64,000 nucleotides of DNA from Salvelinus alpinus (Eukaryota; Chordata; Actinopteri; Salmoniformes; Salmonidae), in the NCBI RefSeq assembly GCF_045679555.1, contig NC_092099.1, positions 13,344,076 through 13,408,075 of the forward strand. Reading direction: 5' to 3'. Within the stretch, counting starts at the first letter, position 1; each line of letters opens with the position of its first letter. The notes beneath the pieces are model-generated. The model saw only the letters and a list, made by a program, of their open reading frames with translations. It was not told the origin of the DNA and made no database searches. Made by a program: the position numbers and the translations under genes. Positions 25,718-38,200 of the stretch are shown one piece after another.

Positions 25718-26464
25718 AAATGTTGGGTTAAGTTCTACATTTCTATGCACTAGATCGAGCAAAGGACGTAAGTGAAGCCCATCTGATGATAATTTATGAT
25801 TTTGTTCAATTTATTTAACAGAATGGAGTGATGGATCTCTAAAATGTCCACGTATGTAGCTAAAGTGAAGGATTAAATTCAAACTTTATCTGGAGGAAAC
25901 TTCAACGCGGTTGCTGAGGTAAGGGATTCAATTGAAGCCGTTAACGGGGAGAAAACTCCATCTGTAGCTCATTTATGAACGGAATAGCACGGTTGCTAGG
26001 GTGAAAACTGTGGTTGAAGCCTTAGCTGGAGGAATTGTTGCATTTCCATTGTTTTCGTTGCACTTGCATTCCATAACATCTATGAATCACATTATTATTA
26101 ATAGTCTTGACGTCAAATGGGAGAACCAAGGACACAGGTGACTCTTAATGTTGTGAAAGTCATCCTAGTGTTTACAGAACAACTGGTTCTGAGAGATTAG
26201 GATCAGGACCTACAAGTTTAACAGTAAGTAAATGTTAGAAAATGGATGGCTGCAGTGTAGCTGTTATTATGAGTACATGTTGTATGGATTGCTAAGGCAT
26301 AAGAATATGAAAGTGTGTATTCTTATTTTAAATGTACAGTATGTAGTTCTGTACCTGTCTATTAATGTTATGTATTATGTCATTTTATGTACTTCTGTCC
26401 TTCAGCTGTAATTTACTATTAATATGATGTATTTTGTGATTTGTGTCGCTCCCGGGAAGAGTAG
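25718..26464. other. Intergenic, weak degenerate repeats only
   Basis: No gene recognised. From 25720 to 26040 loosely repeated phrases (ggtaagg...gaagcc; ggaggaaa/ggagaaaactcc) suggest decayed copies related to the neighbouring minisatellite. Confidence 0.4.
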
Positions 26465-27085
26465 ATGCAGCTTTGGCTGTAGCTAAAGTAGCTACTGCAA
26501 CTCGCTGTTGGCTGGGCTCCCTGCCTGTGCCATTAAACCCCTACAACTCATCCAGAACGCCGCAGCCCGTCTGGTGTTCAACTTTCCCAAGTTCTCTCAC
26601 GTCACCCCGCTCCTCCGCTCTCTCCACTGGCTTCCAGTTGAAGCTCGCATCCGCTACAAGACCATGGTGCTTGCCTACGGAGCTGTGAGGGGAACGGCAC
26701 CTCCGTACCTTCAGGCTCTGATCAGGCCCTACACCCAAACAAGGGCCTGCTCGCCTCCCTACCTCTGAGGAAGTACAGTTCCCGCTCAGTCCAGTCAAAA
26801 CTGTTCGCTGCTCTGGCACCCCAATGGTGGAACAAACTCCCTCACGACGCCAGGTCAGCGGAGTCAATCACCACCTTCCGGAGACACCTGAAACCCCACC
26901 TCTTTAAGGAATACCTAGGATAGGATAAAGTAATCCTTCTAACCCTCCCCCCCCTTAAAAGAGTTAGATGCACTATTGTAAAGTGGTTGTTCCACTGGAT
27001 ATCATAAGGTGAATGCACCAATTTGTAAGTCGCTCTGGATAAGAGCGTCTGCTAAATGACTTAAATGTAAATGTAAATGTAGCTA
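26465..27085 (+). mobile_element. L2-type LINE 3' fragment
   Basis: 26508-26768 encodes the C-terminal part of an L2-type reverse transcriptase (LIQNAAARLVF ... LLRSLHWLPVEARIRYKTM), followed in another frame by the usual end (kfaaLAPQWWNKLP-type) to about 26920. The 3' tail taagtcgctctggataagag then (aaatgt)n is the classic fish L2 end. 5'-truncated and frameshifted. Confidence 0.9.
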
Positions 27086-27188
27086 ATGGTAATAAAAAAA
27101 AACGAAATATGTTCTGTTGTTGTTTGATATTGTCCATGGATAGACTTGACTTTGTATTTTATAGTGTATACACATGACTTGAATACCT

Positions 27189-27292
27189 ACGTCCCAAACG
27201 GCACCCCATTCCCTACACAGTGCACTACTTCCCTATGGGCCCTGGTTAAAATGAGTGTAGTAAATGGGGAATAGGGTGCCATTTGGGACACT
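27189..27292. repeat. Small hairpin MITE
   Basis: gtcccaaacggcaccccatt pairs with aatggggaatagggtgccat...tgggac, about 104 bp in total. This inverted repeat is a common salmonid intergenic element; a half copy is at 19480-19555. Confidence 0.75.
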
Positions 27293-27429
27293 AGACTAGA
27301 TACTGTATCAGACTGTTTTTTAATTACTCACCAGTTTGTTTCCTGTTGGAGCCCAGGAAAAGTATTGCACAACTTGTGGAATGTTCACAGGATTGATGAA
27401 TGTTCTGGGGGAACAGAAGATGGAAACAC

Positions 27430-27700
27430 CAGGGCCTCGTTTCCCAGAGCCTTTGTTAGTAACTTTGCTCTTAAACACCTTCCCACATCTAAGAGTGATC
27501 CAGACTACTCATAGAGCAGCCAAAGGACATTGTTAGATGTTTTTTGCCCTTTTTTAACTACTTTATTCACAGAAGATCTCTGCTAAACATAGAATAGAGA
27601 TGTTTAGGCTAGGTATCTGTTTGACTGTGACCGCAGAATCAGATTGAAGTTGACTACAAATACAACGTTCCCAAAGCGTTTTGCAATTGTTACAAACAAC
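27430..27700. repeat. Dispersed repeat, inverted relative to 32758-32970
   Basis: gactacaaatacaacgttcc ... ttttgcaattgttacaaac matches, in reverse complement, the start of 32758-32970 (gtttgtaacaattgcaaagc). Further blocks (cactcatag/ctatgagtg; catctaacg/cattgttagatg) also pair. No coding potential. Confidence 0.65.
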
Positions 27701-28442
27701 AACAAAGCGTATATGGGTTAAGAACTTTTGTGAAAGAGCACAGTTTGAAATATATGGCAAATAGAAATCAAACCGGATGGACATCAGAAATAGATGGGGG
27801 AGGTTGAGGGTAGAGGAAGGACAGGAGTAAAAACAAACAAAATATAACTATTGTAAAACAGACTGTGTCCATAAAATGTATATAGTATATATAAGCTGAA
27901 AGTAGAGGCCTAAGCGTTGTTGTTCACTATATATATATTTGCCAAAAAATATATGGGGGATTGGAAGTGATGCAGACAATTACATTGATGGAAGCTACAA
28001 TCCATCTGCAATATTAAAGCTGATCTACCCCCTAAAAAAATAAGAATAACTAACATCACACAAAAATTCCCATCAAAATCCGTCTGTTGGAACTAGAGAT
28101 ACGTATGTTATTGTTTTTTTGCATGGGCTGCGTCTCAATACACTACATCCACTGACGTCGCCCTGAAAGGTTGCAGAGCTAGAGCAGTGTTTGTCAGATC
28201 ATGAGACATCCTGAAAATCTTCTCACAAAAACGTCTGTTGTGTCCGAACGGTTTGGCCTACAAAACTATTATGACCACTCTATTGAAAGATGAGACACTC
28301 ACTAACAGGATGATGTTCTCCGTTTTGCTTAAGGTCTCGGTGCCAGTATATATGGAGATAGTTTAGTGCCTAAAATAAGGGGATAAATACATGCAAAAAC
28401 TTTTTTTAATAGTTTCCTGATCTTTCTTATAGCTCTCAGATA
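27701..28442. other. Intergenic, no feature recognised
   Basis: AT-rich DNA with no frame, repeat or RNA gene that I can support. Confidence 0.4.
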
Positions 28443-28750
28443 TACAGTACCAGTCAAAAATTTGGACACTTTATTTTTTATTATTTTCTACAATGTAGAA
28501 TAATAGTGAAGACATCAACACTATGAAATTACACATATGGAATCATATGTGTAACCAATAGTAACCAAAAAAGTGTTAGACAAATCAAAATATATTTTAT
28601 ATTTGAGATTCTTCAAAGTAGCCACCCTTTGCCTTGATGACAGCTTTGCACACTCTTGGCATTCTCTCAACCAGCTTCATGAGGTAGTCACCTGGAATGC
28701 ATTTCAATTAACAGGTGTGCCTTGTTAAAAGGTGTGCCTTTCCTTCTTAA

Positions 28751-30184
28751 CAGGGTATGTGGGACGGTAGCGTCTCACCTCGTCAACAGCCAGTGAAACT
28801 GCAGGGCGCCAAATTCAAAACAACAGATATCCCATAATTAAAATTCCTCAAACATACAAGTATTTTACACCATTTTAAAGATACACTTGTTGTAAATCCA
28901 GCCACAGTGTCCGATTTCAAAAAGGCTTTACGACGAAAGCACACCAAACATTTATGTTAGGCCAGAGCCAAGTCACAGAAAAACACAGCCATTTTTTCAG
29001 CCAAAGATAGTCACAAAAAGTCACAAAAAGCAGAAATACAGATAAAATTAATCACTAACCTTTGATGATCTTCATCAGATGACACTCATAGGACTTAATG
29101 TTACACAATACATGTATGTTTTGTTCGGTAAAGTTCATATTTATATCCAAACATCTGAGTTTACATTGGCGTGTTATGTTCAGTAGTTCCAAAACATCCG
29201 GTGATTTTGCAGAGCCACATCAATTTATAGAAATACTCATAATAAACATTGCTAAAAGATACAACTGTTATGCATGGAATTTTAGATCCACTTCTCCTTA
29301 ATGCAACCGCTGTGTCAGCTTTCAAAAAAACTTTACGGAAAAAGCACACCATGCTATAATCTGAGTACAGCGCTCAGAGACCAACAAAACCCAAAGAGAT
29401 ATCCGCCATGTTGTGTAGTCAACAGATGTCAGAATAGCATTATAAATATTCACTTACCTTTGATGATGATCAGAATGCACTCCCAGGAGTCCCAGTTCCA
29501 CAATAAATGTTTGTTTTGTTCGATGAAGTCCATCATTTATGTCCAAATAACTCCTTTTTGTTAGCGCGTTTAGCCCAGTAATCAAAATTCATGACGCGCG
29601 ATCACTAGGTGCAGACAAAGTCAAAAAGCTCCGTTACAGTCCGTAGAAACATGTCACACGATGTATAGAATCAATCTTTCGGATGTTTTTAACATAAATC
29701 TTCAATAATGTTCCAACCGGAGAATTCCTTTGTCTTCAGAAATGTAATGGAACGCAAGCTAACTCTCTCACATGAACGCGCATGGCCAGCTTGTGGCACT
29801 CTGGGAGAGACCTTACTCAATCCCCTCTCATTCGCCCCCACTTCACGGTAGAAGCCTCAAACAAGGTTCTAAAGACTGTTGACATCTAGTGGAAGCCTTA
29901 GGAAGTGCACTGTATCTTGGATAAGCAAAGAGTTGAAAGTTGAAAAACTACAAACCTCAGATTTCCCACTTCCTGGCTGGATTTTTTCTCAGGTTTTTGC
30001 CTGCCATATGAGTTCTGTTATACTCACAGACATCATTCAAATAGTTTTAGAAACGTCAGAGTGTTTTCTATCCACATCTACTAATAATATGCATATCCTA
30101 GGATCTGGGCCTGAGTAGCAGGCAGTTTACTCTGGGCACGCTTTTCATCCGGACGTGAAAATACTGCCCCCTACCCAAGAGTGG
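28751..30184. mobile_element. TTAA-flanked non-coding element (piggyBac-type target site)
   Basis: 1434 bp flanked by TTAA on both sides (28747-28750 and 30185-30188) and lying inside a Tc1. Ends are cagggtatgtgggacggtag and, on the other strand, ccactcttgggtagggggca, which are loosely similar. Internal sequence contains two diverged direct repeats (ctttacgacgaaagcacacc / ctttacggaaaaagcacacc; acctttgatgat). No transposase seen, so it would be non-autonomous. Confidence 0.72.
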
Positions 30185-30251
30185 TTAATGTGTTTGATGC
30201 GTTTAACATGTTTGAGCCAATCAGTTGTGTTGCATTGTGACAAGTTAGGAG

Positions 30252-30941
30252 TTCGCTGCAGCTAGCGACTGGAACGAGCTGCAACACTCAAACTGGACAG
30301 TTGTATCTCAATCTCTTCATTCAAAGAATCAATCATGGACACTCTTACTGACAGTTGTGGCTGCTTTGCGTGATGTATTGTTTATCTCTGCTCTTAATAG
30401 TATCACCGATATTTAATAAGCTTACATATCGGCCACACGGCAGAGCTCTGTCAGAGCTCTGACGAAGGCCGTGTGGCCGATACGTAAGCTTATTAAATAT
30501 CGGTGATACTATCAAGAGCAGTGTGCGGTTTCCTTTTTCCTTCATCTTGTTCAATTGTTGCCATGCACCTGCAAATAAGATTGCTCAGATGTGCGAGTGC
30601 CTTTTGAATTTTGTATTGTTTATCTCTACCTTCTTGCAGTTTGTGCTGTTGTCTGTGCACAATAATGTTTGTACCATGTTTTGTGCTGCTACCGTGCTGT
30701 GTTGTCATGTGTTGCTGCCTTGCTATGTTGTTGTCATAGGTCTCTCTTTATGTAGTGTTGTGGTTGTCTCTCTTGTCGGGATGTGTGTCTTGTCCTATAC
30801 TTATATTTTATAATTTTTTTTAGCCCCCGTCCCCGCAGGAGGCCTTTTGCCTTTTGGTAGGCCATCATTGTAAATAAGAATTTGTTCTTAACTGACTTGC
30901 CTAGTTAAATAAAGGTTAAATAAAAATAAATAAATACATTT
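30252..30941 (+). mobile_element. LINE 3' end in Tc1, carrying a palindromic insert
   Basis: Begins with the C-terminal LINE signature (gcgactggaacgagctgcaa) and ends in gttaaataaaggttaaataa plus an A-rich tail, the same tail type as at 23905. It interrupts the Tc1 between gttaggagttcg and tttggtaacagacc. A 222-bp palindromic segment splits it. Confidence 0.85.
30390..30611. mobile_element. Palindromic element with 16-bp target duplication
   Basis: The 222-bp insert is flanked by the exact 16-bp direct repeat tgtattgtttatctct (30374-30389 and 30612-30627). Its first 130 bases form a near-perfect inverted repeat: gctcttaatagtatcaccga ... ccacacgg at 30390-30450 pairs with ccgtgtggccgatacgtaag ... 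gataCTATCAAGAGC at 30452-30519. The remaining 92 bases are unique. The long target duplication suggests target-primed (LINE-assisted) insertion rather than a cut-and-paste event. Confidence 0.75.
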
Positions 30942-31989
30942 GGTAACAGACCATGTTCATATTATGCCAAAAACAGCTCAAATATGCAAAGAGAAATAAC
31001 AGTCATGCAGGTCAGTCAATACGGAACATTTCAAGAACTTTTAAAGTTTCTTCAAGTGCAGCCGCAAAAACCATCAAGTGCTATGATGAAACCAGCTCTC
31101 CTGAGGACCGCCACAGGAAAGGAAGACCCAGAGTTACCTCTGCTGTAGAGGATAAGTTCATTAGATTTACCAGCCTCAGATTGCAACCCAAATAAATGCT
31201 TCACAGGGTTCAAGTAACAGACATATCTCAACATCAACTGTTCAGAAGAGACTGTGTGAATCAGGCCTTCATGGTAGAATTGCTGAAAAGAAACCACTAC
31301 TAAAGGAAACCAACAATAAGAAGAGACATGTTTGGGCTAACAAACACAAGCAATGGACATTAAACCGATGGAAATCTGTCCTTTGGTCTGATGAGTTCAA
31401 ATATGAGATTTTTGGTTAAAACCAACCGTGTCTTTGTGAGACGCAGAGTAGGTGAACGGATGATCTCCGCATGTGTGGTTCCCACCGTGAAGCATGGAGG
31501 AGGAGGTGTAATGGGTTGGGGATGCTTTGCTGGTGACACTGTCTGTGATTTATTTAGAATTCAAGGCACACTTAACCAGCATGGCTAGCACAGCATTCGA
31601 TACAGCATGCAGCGATACGCCACCTCATCTGGTTTGAGCTTAGTGGGACTATCATTTGTTTTTCAACAGGACAATGACCCAAAACACACCTCCATACTGT
31701 GTAAGGGCTATTTAACCAAGAAGTAGAGTGATGAAGTGCTGCATCAGATGACCTGGTCTCCACAATCACACAACCTCAATCCAATTGAGATGGTTTGGGA
31801 TGAGTTGGACTGCAGAGGGAAGGAAAAGAAGCCAACAAGTGCTCAGCATATGTGGAAACTCCTTCAAGACTGTTGGAAAAGCATTCCAGGTGAAACTGGT
31901 TGAGAGAATGCCAAGAATGTGCAAAGCTGTCATCAAGGCTACTTTGAAGAATCTAAAATATATTTTGATTTGTTTAACACTTTTTTGGT

Positions 31990-32710
31990 CGTTCCTGACC
32001 AAAAGTATGTGGACACCTGCTAGTCAAACATCTCATTCCAAAATCATGGGCATTAATAAGGAGTTGGTACCCCCTTTGATGCTATAACAGCCTCCAATAT
32101 TCGGTGAAGGCTTTTCACTAGATGTTGGAACATTGCTGCGGGGGACTTGCTTCTATTCAGCTACTAAGAGCATTATTGAGGTCGGGCACTGATGTTGGGC
32201 GATTCAGCCTGGCTCGCAGTCCACGTTTCAATTCATCCCAAATGTGTTCGATGGGATTGAGGGCAGGGCTCTGTGCAGGCCAGTCAAATTCTACCACACA
32301 AGTTCTTCCATCTCAAAAAAGCATTTCTGTATGCACCTCACTTTGTGCAGGGGGGCATTGTCATGCTGAAACCGGAAAGGGTCTTCCCCAAACTGATGCC
32401 ACAAAGTTGGAAGCACAGAATCGTCTAGAATGTAATTGTAGGCTGTAGCGTTAAGATTTCCCCTAACTGGAACTAAGGGGACTAGCCCAAACACTGAAAA
32501 ACAACCCTAGACCATTATTTCTCCTCCACCAAACTTTCCAGTTGGCACTATGCATTGGGGCAGGTAGAATTCTCCTGGCATCTGCCAAACCCAGATTCAT
32601 CCGTCGGACTGCCAGATGGTGAACTGTGATTCATCACTCCAGAGAATGCGTTTCCACTGCTCCAGAGTCCAATGGCGGTGAGCTTTACACCACTCCAGCC
32701 TATTTATTTG
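31990..32710 (-). mobile_element. Tc1-like transposon, right end missing
   Basis: Begins gaccaaaagtatgtggacacc, the terminus seen at 6124 and 9525, and carries decayed minus-strand transposase, including at 32291-32494 a frame related to 10000-10300. The far terminus is not seen at about 32710. Confidence 0.83.
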
Positions 32711-35291
32711 AATGCATTCATCTTGGCTTTCATTTGAATCATCATTTTATCCTTCACTTGTTTGTAACAATTGCAAAGCCTTTGGCAACTTTGTATTTGT
32801 AGTCAACTTCGTTGTGAAGTCATCGGCGGCCACAGTGAGACAGATACACTTCTTCATTCAATGGTTAGCGGAGATCTAAAGTGACGCGGAAGGGCAAAAA
32901 AGCATCTAACGACTCACTTAGCCTGTTCTATGAGTGGTCTGAGGCGGTCGGTAAATAACAAGCGTTTTCAAGTGCAACTTTAATAACGATCGTTTTGGAA
33001 AACAGCTCTGAGATTTATTGATGCTCCTACGAAAGTTCTAAAGATGAACTTAGCCTTAATATGTAGGCCTAATCATATTTAATAAGGCAAGATACAAACT
33101 TACCAAGATATATTGATAGCATGTCAGTGAGTTCTCCAATATTATATTATAGGCTACTTTATAATTCACACAGAGCTTTTTGCAACATTGTTTCACCCTC
33201 ACCTTTAATAACATTGCTGCAGCAAGGTGCTTTGGGCGGTACTGGGGGTTGCTGTTGTCATCACGTTAGTAACTGTCCCCATGGCAATATATCTAAATAG
33301 TAAATTGCTTTATCTTATCATTCATGGATGATTTCAACATTTCATTATATGAGAAATGGTTTTCTTTCACTCTGTAACTATGGTGTCCACCGAGTAGCTT
33401 ATTATGCTTAATTTCTGACCAAGGACCCTTCAAATGGATGATTATTCAACTTCACCAAGTTCCGTTTAGTCAGTCATAATAAATAATCAACAGTAATGTG
33501 ATTTTAAATGTCAAATTAGTTTGTTGATTCACTGCAGTGACATTTAAAATAAAAAATGTCATTGTCAGTTTTGTTTTTGAAGTGACCCCGTTTTGCTCAT
33601 GTGTCTCAAAAAGTAACATTTCTGTCTTATTCTCCTATAGATAACGAATACCTGCATAAAACGAGACAAGGCAACATGATGCTTCACAATGCCGAAACAC
33701 AGGATTTCTTTATATATATTAGCAACAAAACATTTGTGAGGTATTTTTCATGCAAAGATTATTTTGATGAGGCTTCTCGTTAAATTAATTTAAAAACACA
33801 ATTTGTATGTATTTCTAATGTGCATTAGTTTTACTGACCATAGTAGCACCGATTCTGTATAGGCATTCATCCGCTAGTGGAATGACAAGTCAACTTCTTC
33901 GCAGTCTCTGGATGCCAAATAATTAACATAACGCAGAAAAAACTAAACTTAAGCACACAAAAAAAGAAATACTCCTTCCAATTAAAGTTTTACTTGGCTT
34001 CCCTTATTAAACTCCAGGATGCAACCGTAAGGAAATGCTTGGAAATGGAAATGCTTACTAGTCACAGGGATGCCTCCTCGAAGTCAGCAGCCCAAATAAC
34101 TTTCAGAGGGCGCTGAATTTGTTAAGATTTAGGAAGTGGCTTTTCTATTCACCACATATCACAAGTAGTCCAGTTATTATCAGTGAACATGGGTAACAAT
34201 TGGAATTATATAGAATATATTCGCAAGTTGTGGAGTTCTAGGCATTTTGTGAATAAACATTAATTTGTATGTCTGCAAAGTATATACAGTTTATTCCATG
34301 CAGGATTGTGCCAAGTGACAGAAAGGATTGAAAGCAAACACACATTGAGGCAAATTGCCTGCTCAATTTATTGTCTCCTCATGCACTTTACACATGGCAG
34401 ACATTTGTATTTTGGAAATATTTAGGATTAAACAAAACAATGAAAAAATGAAAAGACGGGGCACCCATATTCTTTCCTTTTATTACTCCCTGAACTATCA
34501 AATCACAGTAGCCAGGGCAACACATCACCATACCCCTGGACAGGTCACACCTGTGACATTGGCAAAGTGATAAGTGAATTTACTGACAATGCACACACAC
34601 AAAAAAACACCTGTCTAGTGTGTTAGATCTAAACATAAACATGTGTGCCGACAGGTGCACTGTAGTTTAGAAAGTACCAAAGGGTCCGGGAAAACACCAG
34701 AGGATCCCAAGGGAGAGGAGGTGTGTCAAGAAGTTCAATTTCATCTTTAGTTTGATCCATTCATGATGTATGCAGTGTCTGACACAACAACAGCTCATCT
34801 AGGAGCACAGATTAGAAATGTTTTTAAAGAAAAAAGAAATGGAGAAAAATAAAATGTTTGCACAGCATATTCAACTAGTAATCTCTCTTCCTGCTGAACC
34901 AGTTGTCACAAATCAGTGATTAAGCATGGAGAGATCTAGGGCACATAGTAATGTCATATTTTCTCCATGATCTTTTTTTCAATCATAAAAGCACATTATT
35001 CATTTGATTCAACATTTTACTGATAGTCATTGTCAATAAATTGAATAATACAATGATTAATTAATGACAATTAAAAGCAGCAACTTGTTAAAAATAAGAC
35101 ACCTGAAGCCCCCATATCATTCTGCATCAATGATAGCTTTCACAATTAAAAAGATATGAGCAAAGTCACATTGTAAAAGCGTGCACATGTGTAACTTCAA
35201 GTGAAAATGTAAGGCTGATTTATTCAATCCAACTACCACAGATACATGGAGCTGCATGCATTTGTTTTGATCTTTTGTAGTTACCATATTA
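32711..35291. other. Intergenic DNA and ifih1 3' flank
   Basis: Includes the dispersed repeat at 32758-32970. From 33000 to 34800 no gene is recognisable. The last few hundred bases should be the ifih1 3' UTR. AATAAA on the minus strand at 35219-35224, 68 bases past the stop codon, is the nearest poly(A) candidate. Confidence 0.5.
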
Positions 35292-38200
35292 TTACATTGA
35301 TTCTTCATCCTCTGAACTTTCGGCCACACATCGAGCGTGTTCAGCATAGTCAAAGGCAGGTAACTGGATACCCAGCTCGCTCCACTTGTTGACGTTCTTC
35401 CTCTTTTCATCATACGTCACCAGGAAGTTCTTGACGTGAAGACAAGGACACTCGATTCCACGGTAGAGCATCATTGAACCCCATCTCTGCGGGAAGAAAT
35501 CGATGTGAGTGAACAGTTGGCTTTGTAACATGCACTTACAGTAGATATAGATTGAAATGTTTGAATATCTATTCAGGGATTGACATTAAGGGTTGCCCTA
35601 TTGCCTTGGGCAAATGAACTAAGCAGTCACGCAAGTTGAGCCTGCTCTGAAAACAACCAAACAGAAAGAATTCTAGTAGCCTAAAACTGATCACTTGGGT
35701 TTCTCCCAATTGTTTAAGTGAAAGACAGACACTTTTTGGCATTTATGGCAGTCGGGCAAGTTGAGCCTGCTCTGAGAATCTTTTACTGATAACAACCAAA
35801 ATACAATCATTCCACTACCGATCTTTCTGATTCCTCCCATATGTATAGGTATAAAGTAGGTCATATATGGCTCTCCTGCATGTAAAAAGCAAATGTACAT
35901 TTTTAGGCAAATCTTCAGGCAACCAAAAAAAAATACTCCTTACTTGCTAGATTGGCAAGTGCCTTTCAAACTTTAACGTCAATTGTTGTCTATTATAGGT
36001 CAACACCAACATCTTTCTCTCTTTACAGAATTAGGACAAGGCATAGGCCTACCTGTCCACAGTCTTTGCATGCTATGAAACCATTGGTATCGTAGTCCAG
36101 TAGCCTCTTAACAAGTGAGGTGTTTTCTCTTTGAATGAAAAGTTCCCTGCAAAAGAGAGAACAGACATTGTTTCAATAATAACTTACATCTGTGGTTGAG
36201 GGGCTGTATGTAGACTCAAGGCAAGCATTTTAAAATGTGAATATAGGGGTTTGGGGTATATCTTTTAGTTTTCTAATGCTAGAACGTGTGTACAACACAT
36301 CTTTACCAACAACCGTGTACTGTATATTAGGCTACAAACTTGCACAGGTTGGGTTACTTTGACAAGAGGACAGCTGTTTGCAGCAGAACATACTTAAATT
36401 GGGGTGTGACGTTGACTCTGTGCATATTTTCAATGATTTCAACATCTTCCCCAGAGCAGACTGGTTTGTTGCAGCTTCTACAACTGAACTTCACTTTGGA
36501 CGGGCTCTCCTTTTTCATTCCTTTCTGCTTCTTCTTGGTTGTTCGCACTCTTTCCTCCATGATCGCCTGAATCTGGAATTCTTCAATCTTGCAACAAACA
36601 ATTAAAACGCAATTAGTATATCTTTTTCTGTGTGTTGTTGACGTTACTCAACTAGGTTTAAGAAATCAAATCTTAAAATATATTTCATTTAGTATCAAGC
36701 TGGCAGTTAAGAGTTGAGAGGAGACTTACCCTCTTTTCATATTCCTCTTGATCTAATTTCTTGACTTTATCGATAGCTTTGCTCATCATCTTCTCACGGT
36801 ACTCGTTGACACTCTCTCGTTCAGCGACCCCAGAACCCTCCCCCGCCACTAAGGTATAACTACTGTCCTCAGCTCTGCCTCTGCCTCGGGCCTACAAGAC
36901 ACAAACACAGTAAACATGTTCTCATTAAACCATGGCAGTGAGCGATTGAAGTCATGCGAACAGCATGATAATGCGGATTGAGTTATACAGTGAATACATT
37001 GTCTGCTAACCAGTGAATACTATTTATTTGGCGAGTTAGCAGAGAGTTAGCAGACGATACAGAATCTAAGTTCATAGTTCTTAGTTAATAATGTGGATAT
37101 TGACTAATAATGACATGTTTTTGACAAAGCCAGTTAACCTTGAAATCACTGACCTGAATCATAGCGATCTCATTGGTCACAAGCTCATATCGTATCACAA
37201 AGTTACATGCTGCTATGTCCAGACCCTCTTCAGCCACTGTCGTTGCAATCAGTAAGTTGATCTCCGCATTCTGAAACTTGTTCAAAACATCCCTTTGTTC
37301 TGCCTGAAAAACACAAACGTGGGCAAAATATATTAGTCAATACAATGTAATTAAGCACAACTTTACACAGCAGAAGATGTATGACAGTGTGCATTAGTCA
37401 AACAAAGATGAACCAATTTGATGTAATACTACTGTCATCCACTTAAGTACATTTTCACAGTGAATGTTTTCAAAGTAATCTATTTAAGTAAAAAAGCAGA
37501 CTTGGCTGACAGCCAGCCTTTGTAAAATGTGAAACAGTGCACTCACAGCGGTCATTGGTTTCACAACACTCTGGCCTCCTCCTCCAATCACATGGCAAGC
37601 TTTTACTCCGACTTCCTCGAACTTGGAGTTCTCCTGAACCCATTGAGCTAATGCGATGGCACTGCGACGGGTCTTTGTGAAAATGATCCCTCTAGCCTTT
37701 TCTCTAGATGTAAACTCATGCAGGATTTTGGTTCTCAGCTTAGCTAGGCTATTATTTTCATACTGGGGAAGCTTAGCCAAATCCTGCAGTTTCACTTTGC
37801 TATCTGCAAGAAAGTAGATTTTGAAGAAAGACGTGAAAGATATCTGTGAGTTTATTTATGTAGGGCTACATTACAATGTACTAAAAACATTAGATGTACA
37901 GTAAGCTACCTTTAAAGAGTGTGAAAAGGAATCTCTCTGTGTCGGTCTTAATGATGGCCTCCTCGTCCTCTGGGGCCACTTTCTTCTTCAGCTCCTCGTC
38001 AAAGTATTTGTCCAGGAAGCTGAAGGCATCCCACATGCGGATGGTTTTGCCTAGGTACAGGGCCTCGTTGTACTGCCGTAGATGCTCAGCACAAACTCTC
38101 ACTTTTTGATTCTCCTCTTTTGCAGCTGTAGGAAAACATCGATACACTGCTTGTACACTGAACAAAAATATAAATGCAACAATTTCAAATATTTTACTGA

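Larger units (their letters stand above)
28443..31986 (+). mobile_element. Tc1-like transposon split by two insertions
   Basis: Starts with tacagtaccagtcaaaaatt. Parts are 28443-28750, 30185-30251 and 30942-31986. The plus-strand transposase is in pieces: 30953-31195 has the HTH (AGQSIRNISRTFKVS) and GRPRVTS linker; 31330-31990 has the WSDEF-type, HGGGGVMGWGCFAG and [10 protein letters not shown] regions with shifts. The right end is missing, cut at about 31986 where another Tc1 begins. Confidence 0.88.

Noticed and set aside
24930-25775. 281-residue repeat protein
   Set aside because: The 48-bp repeat period keeps a frame open by arithmetic; no start context, splice sites or similarity support a gene.
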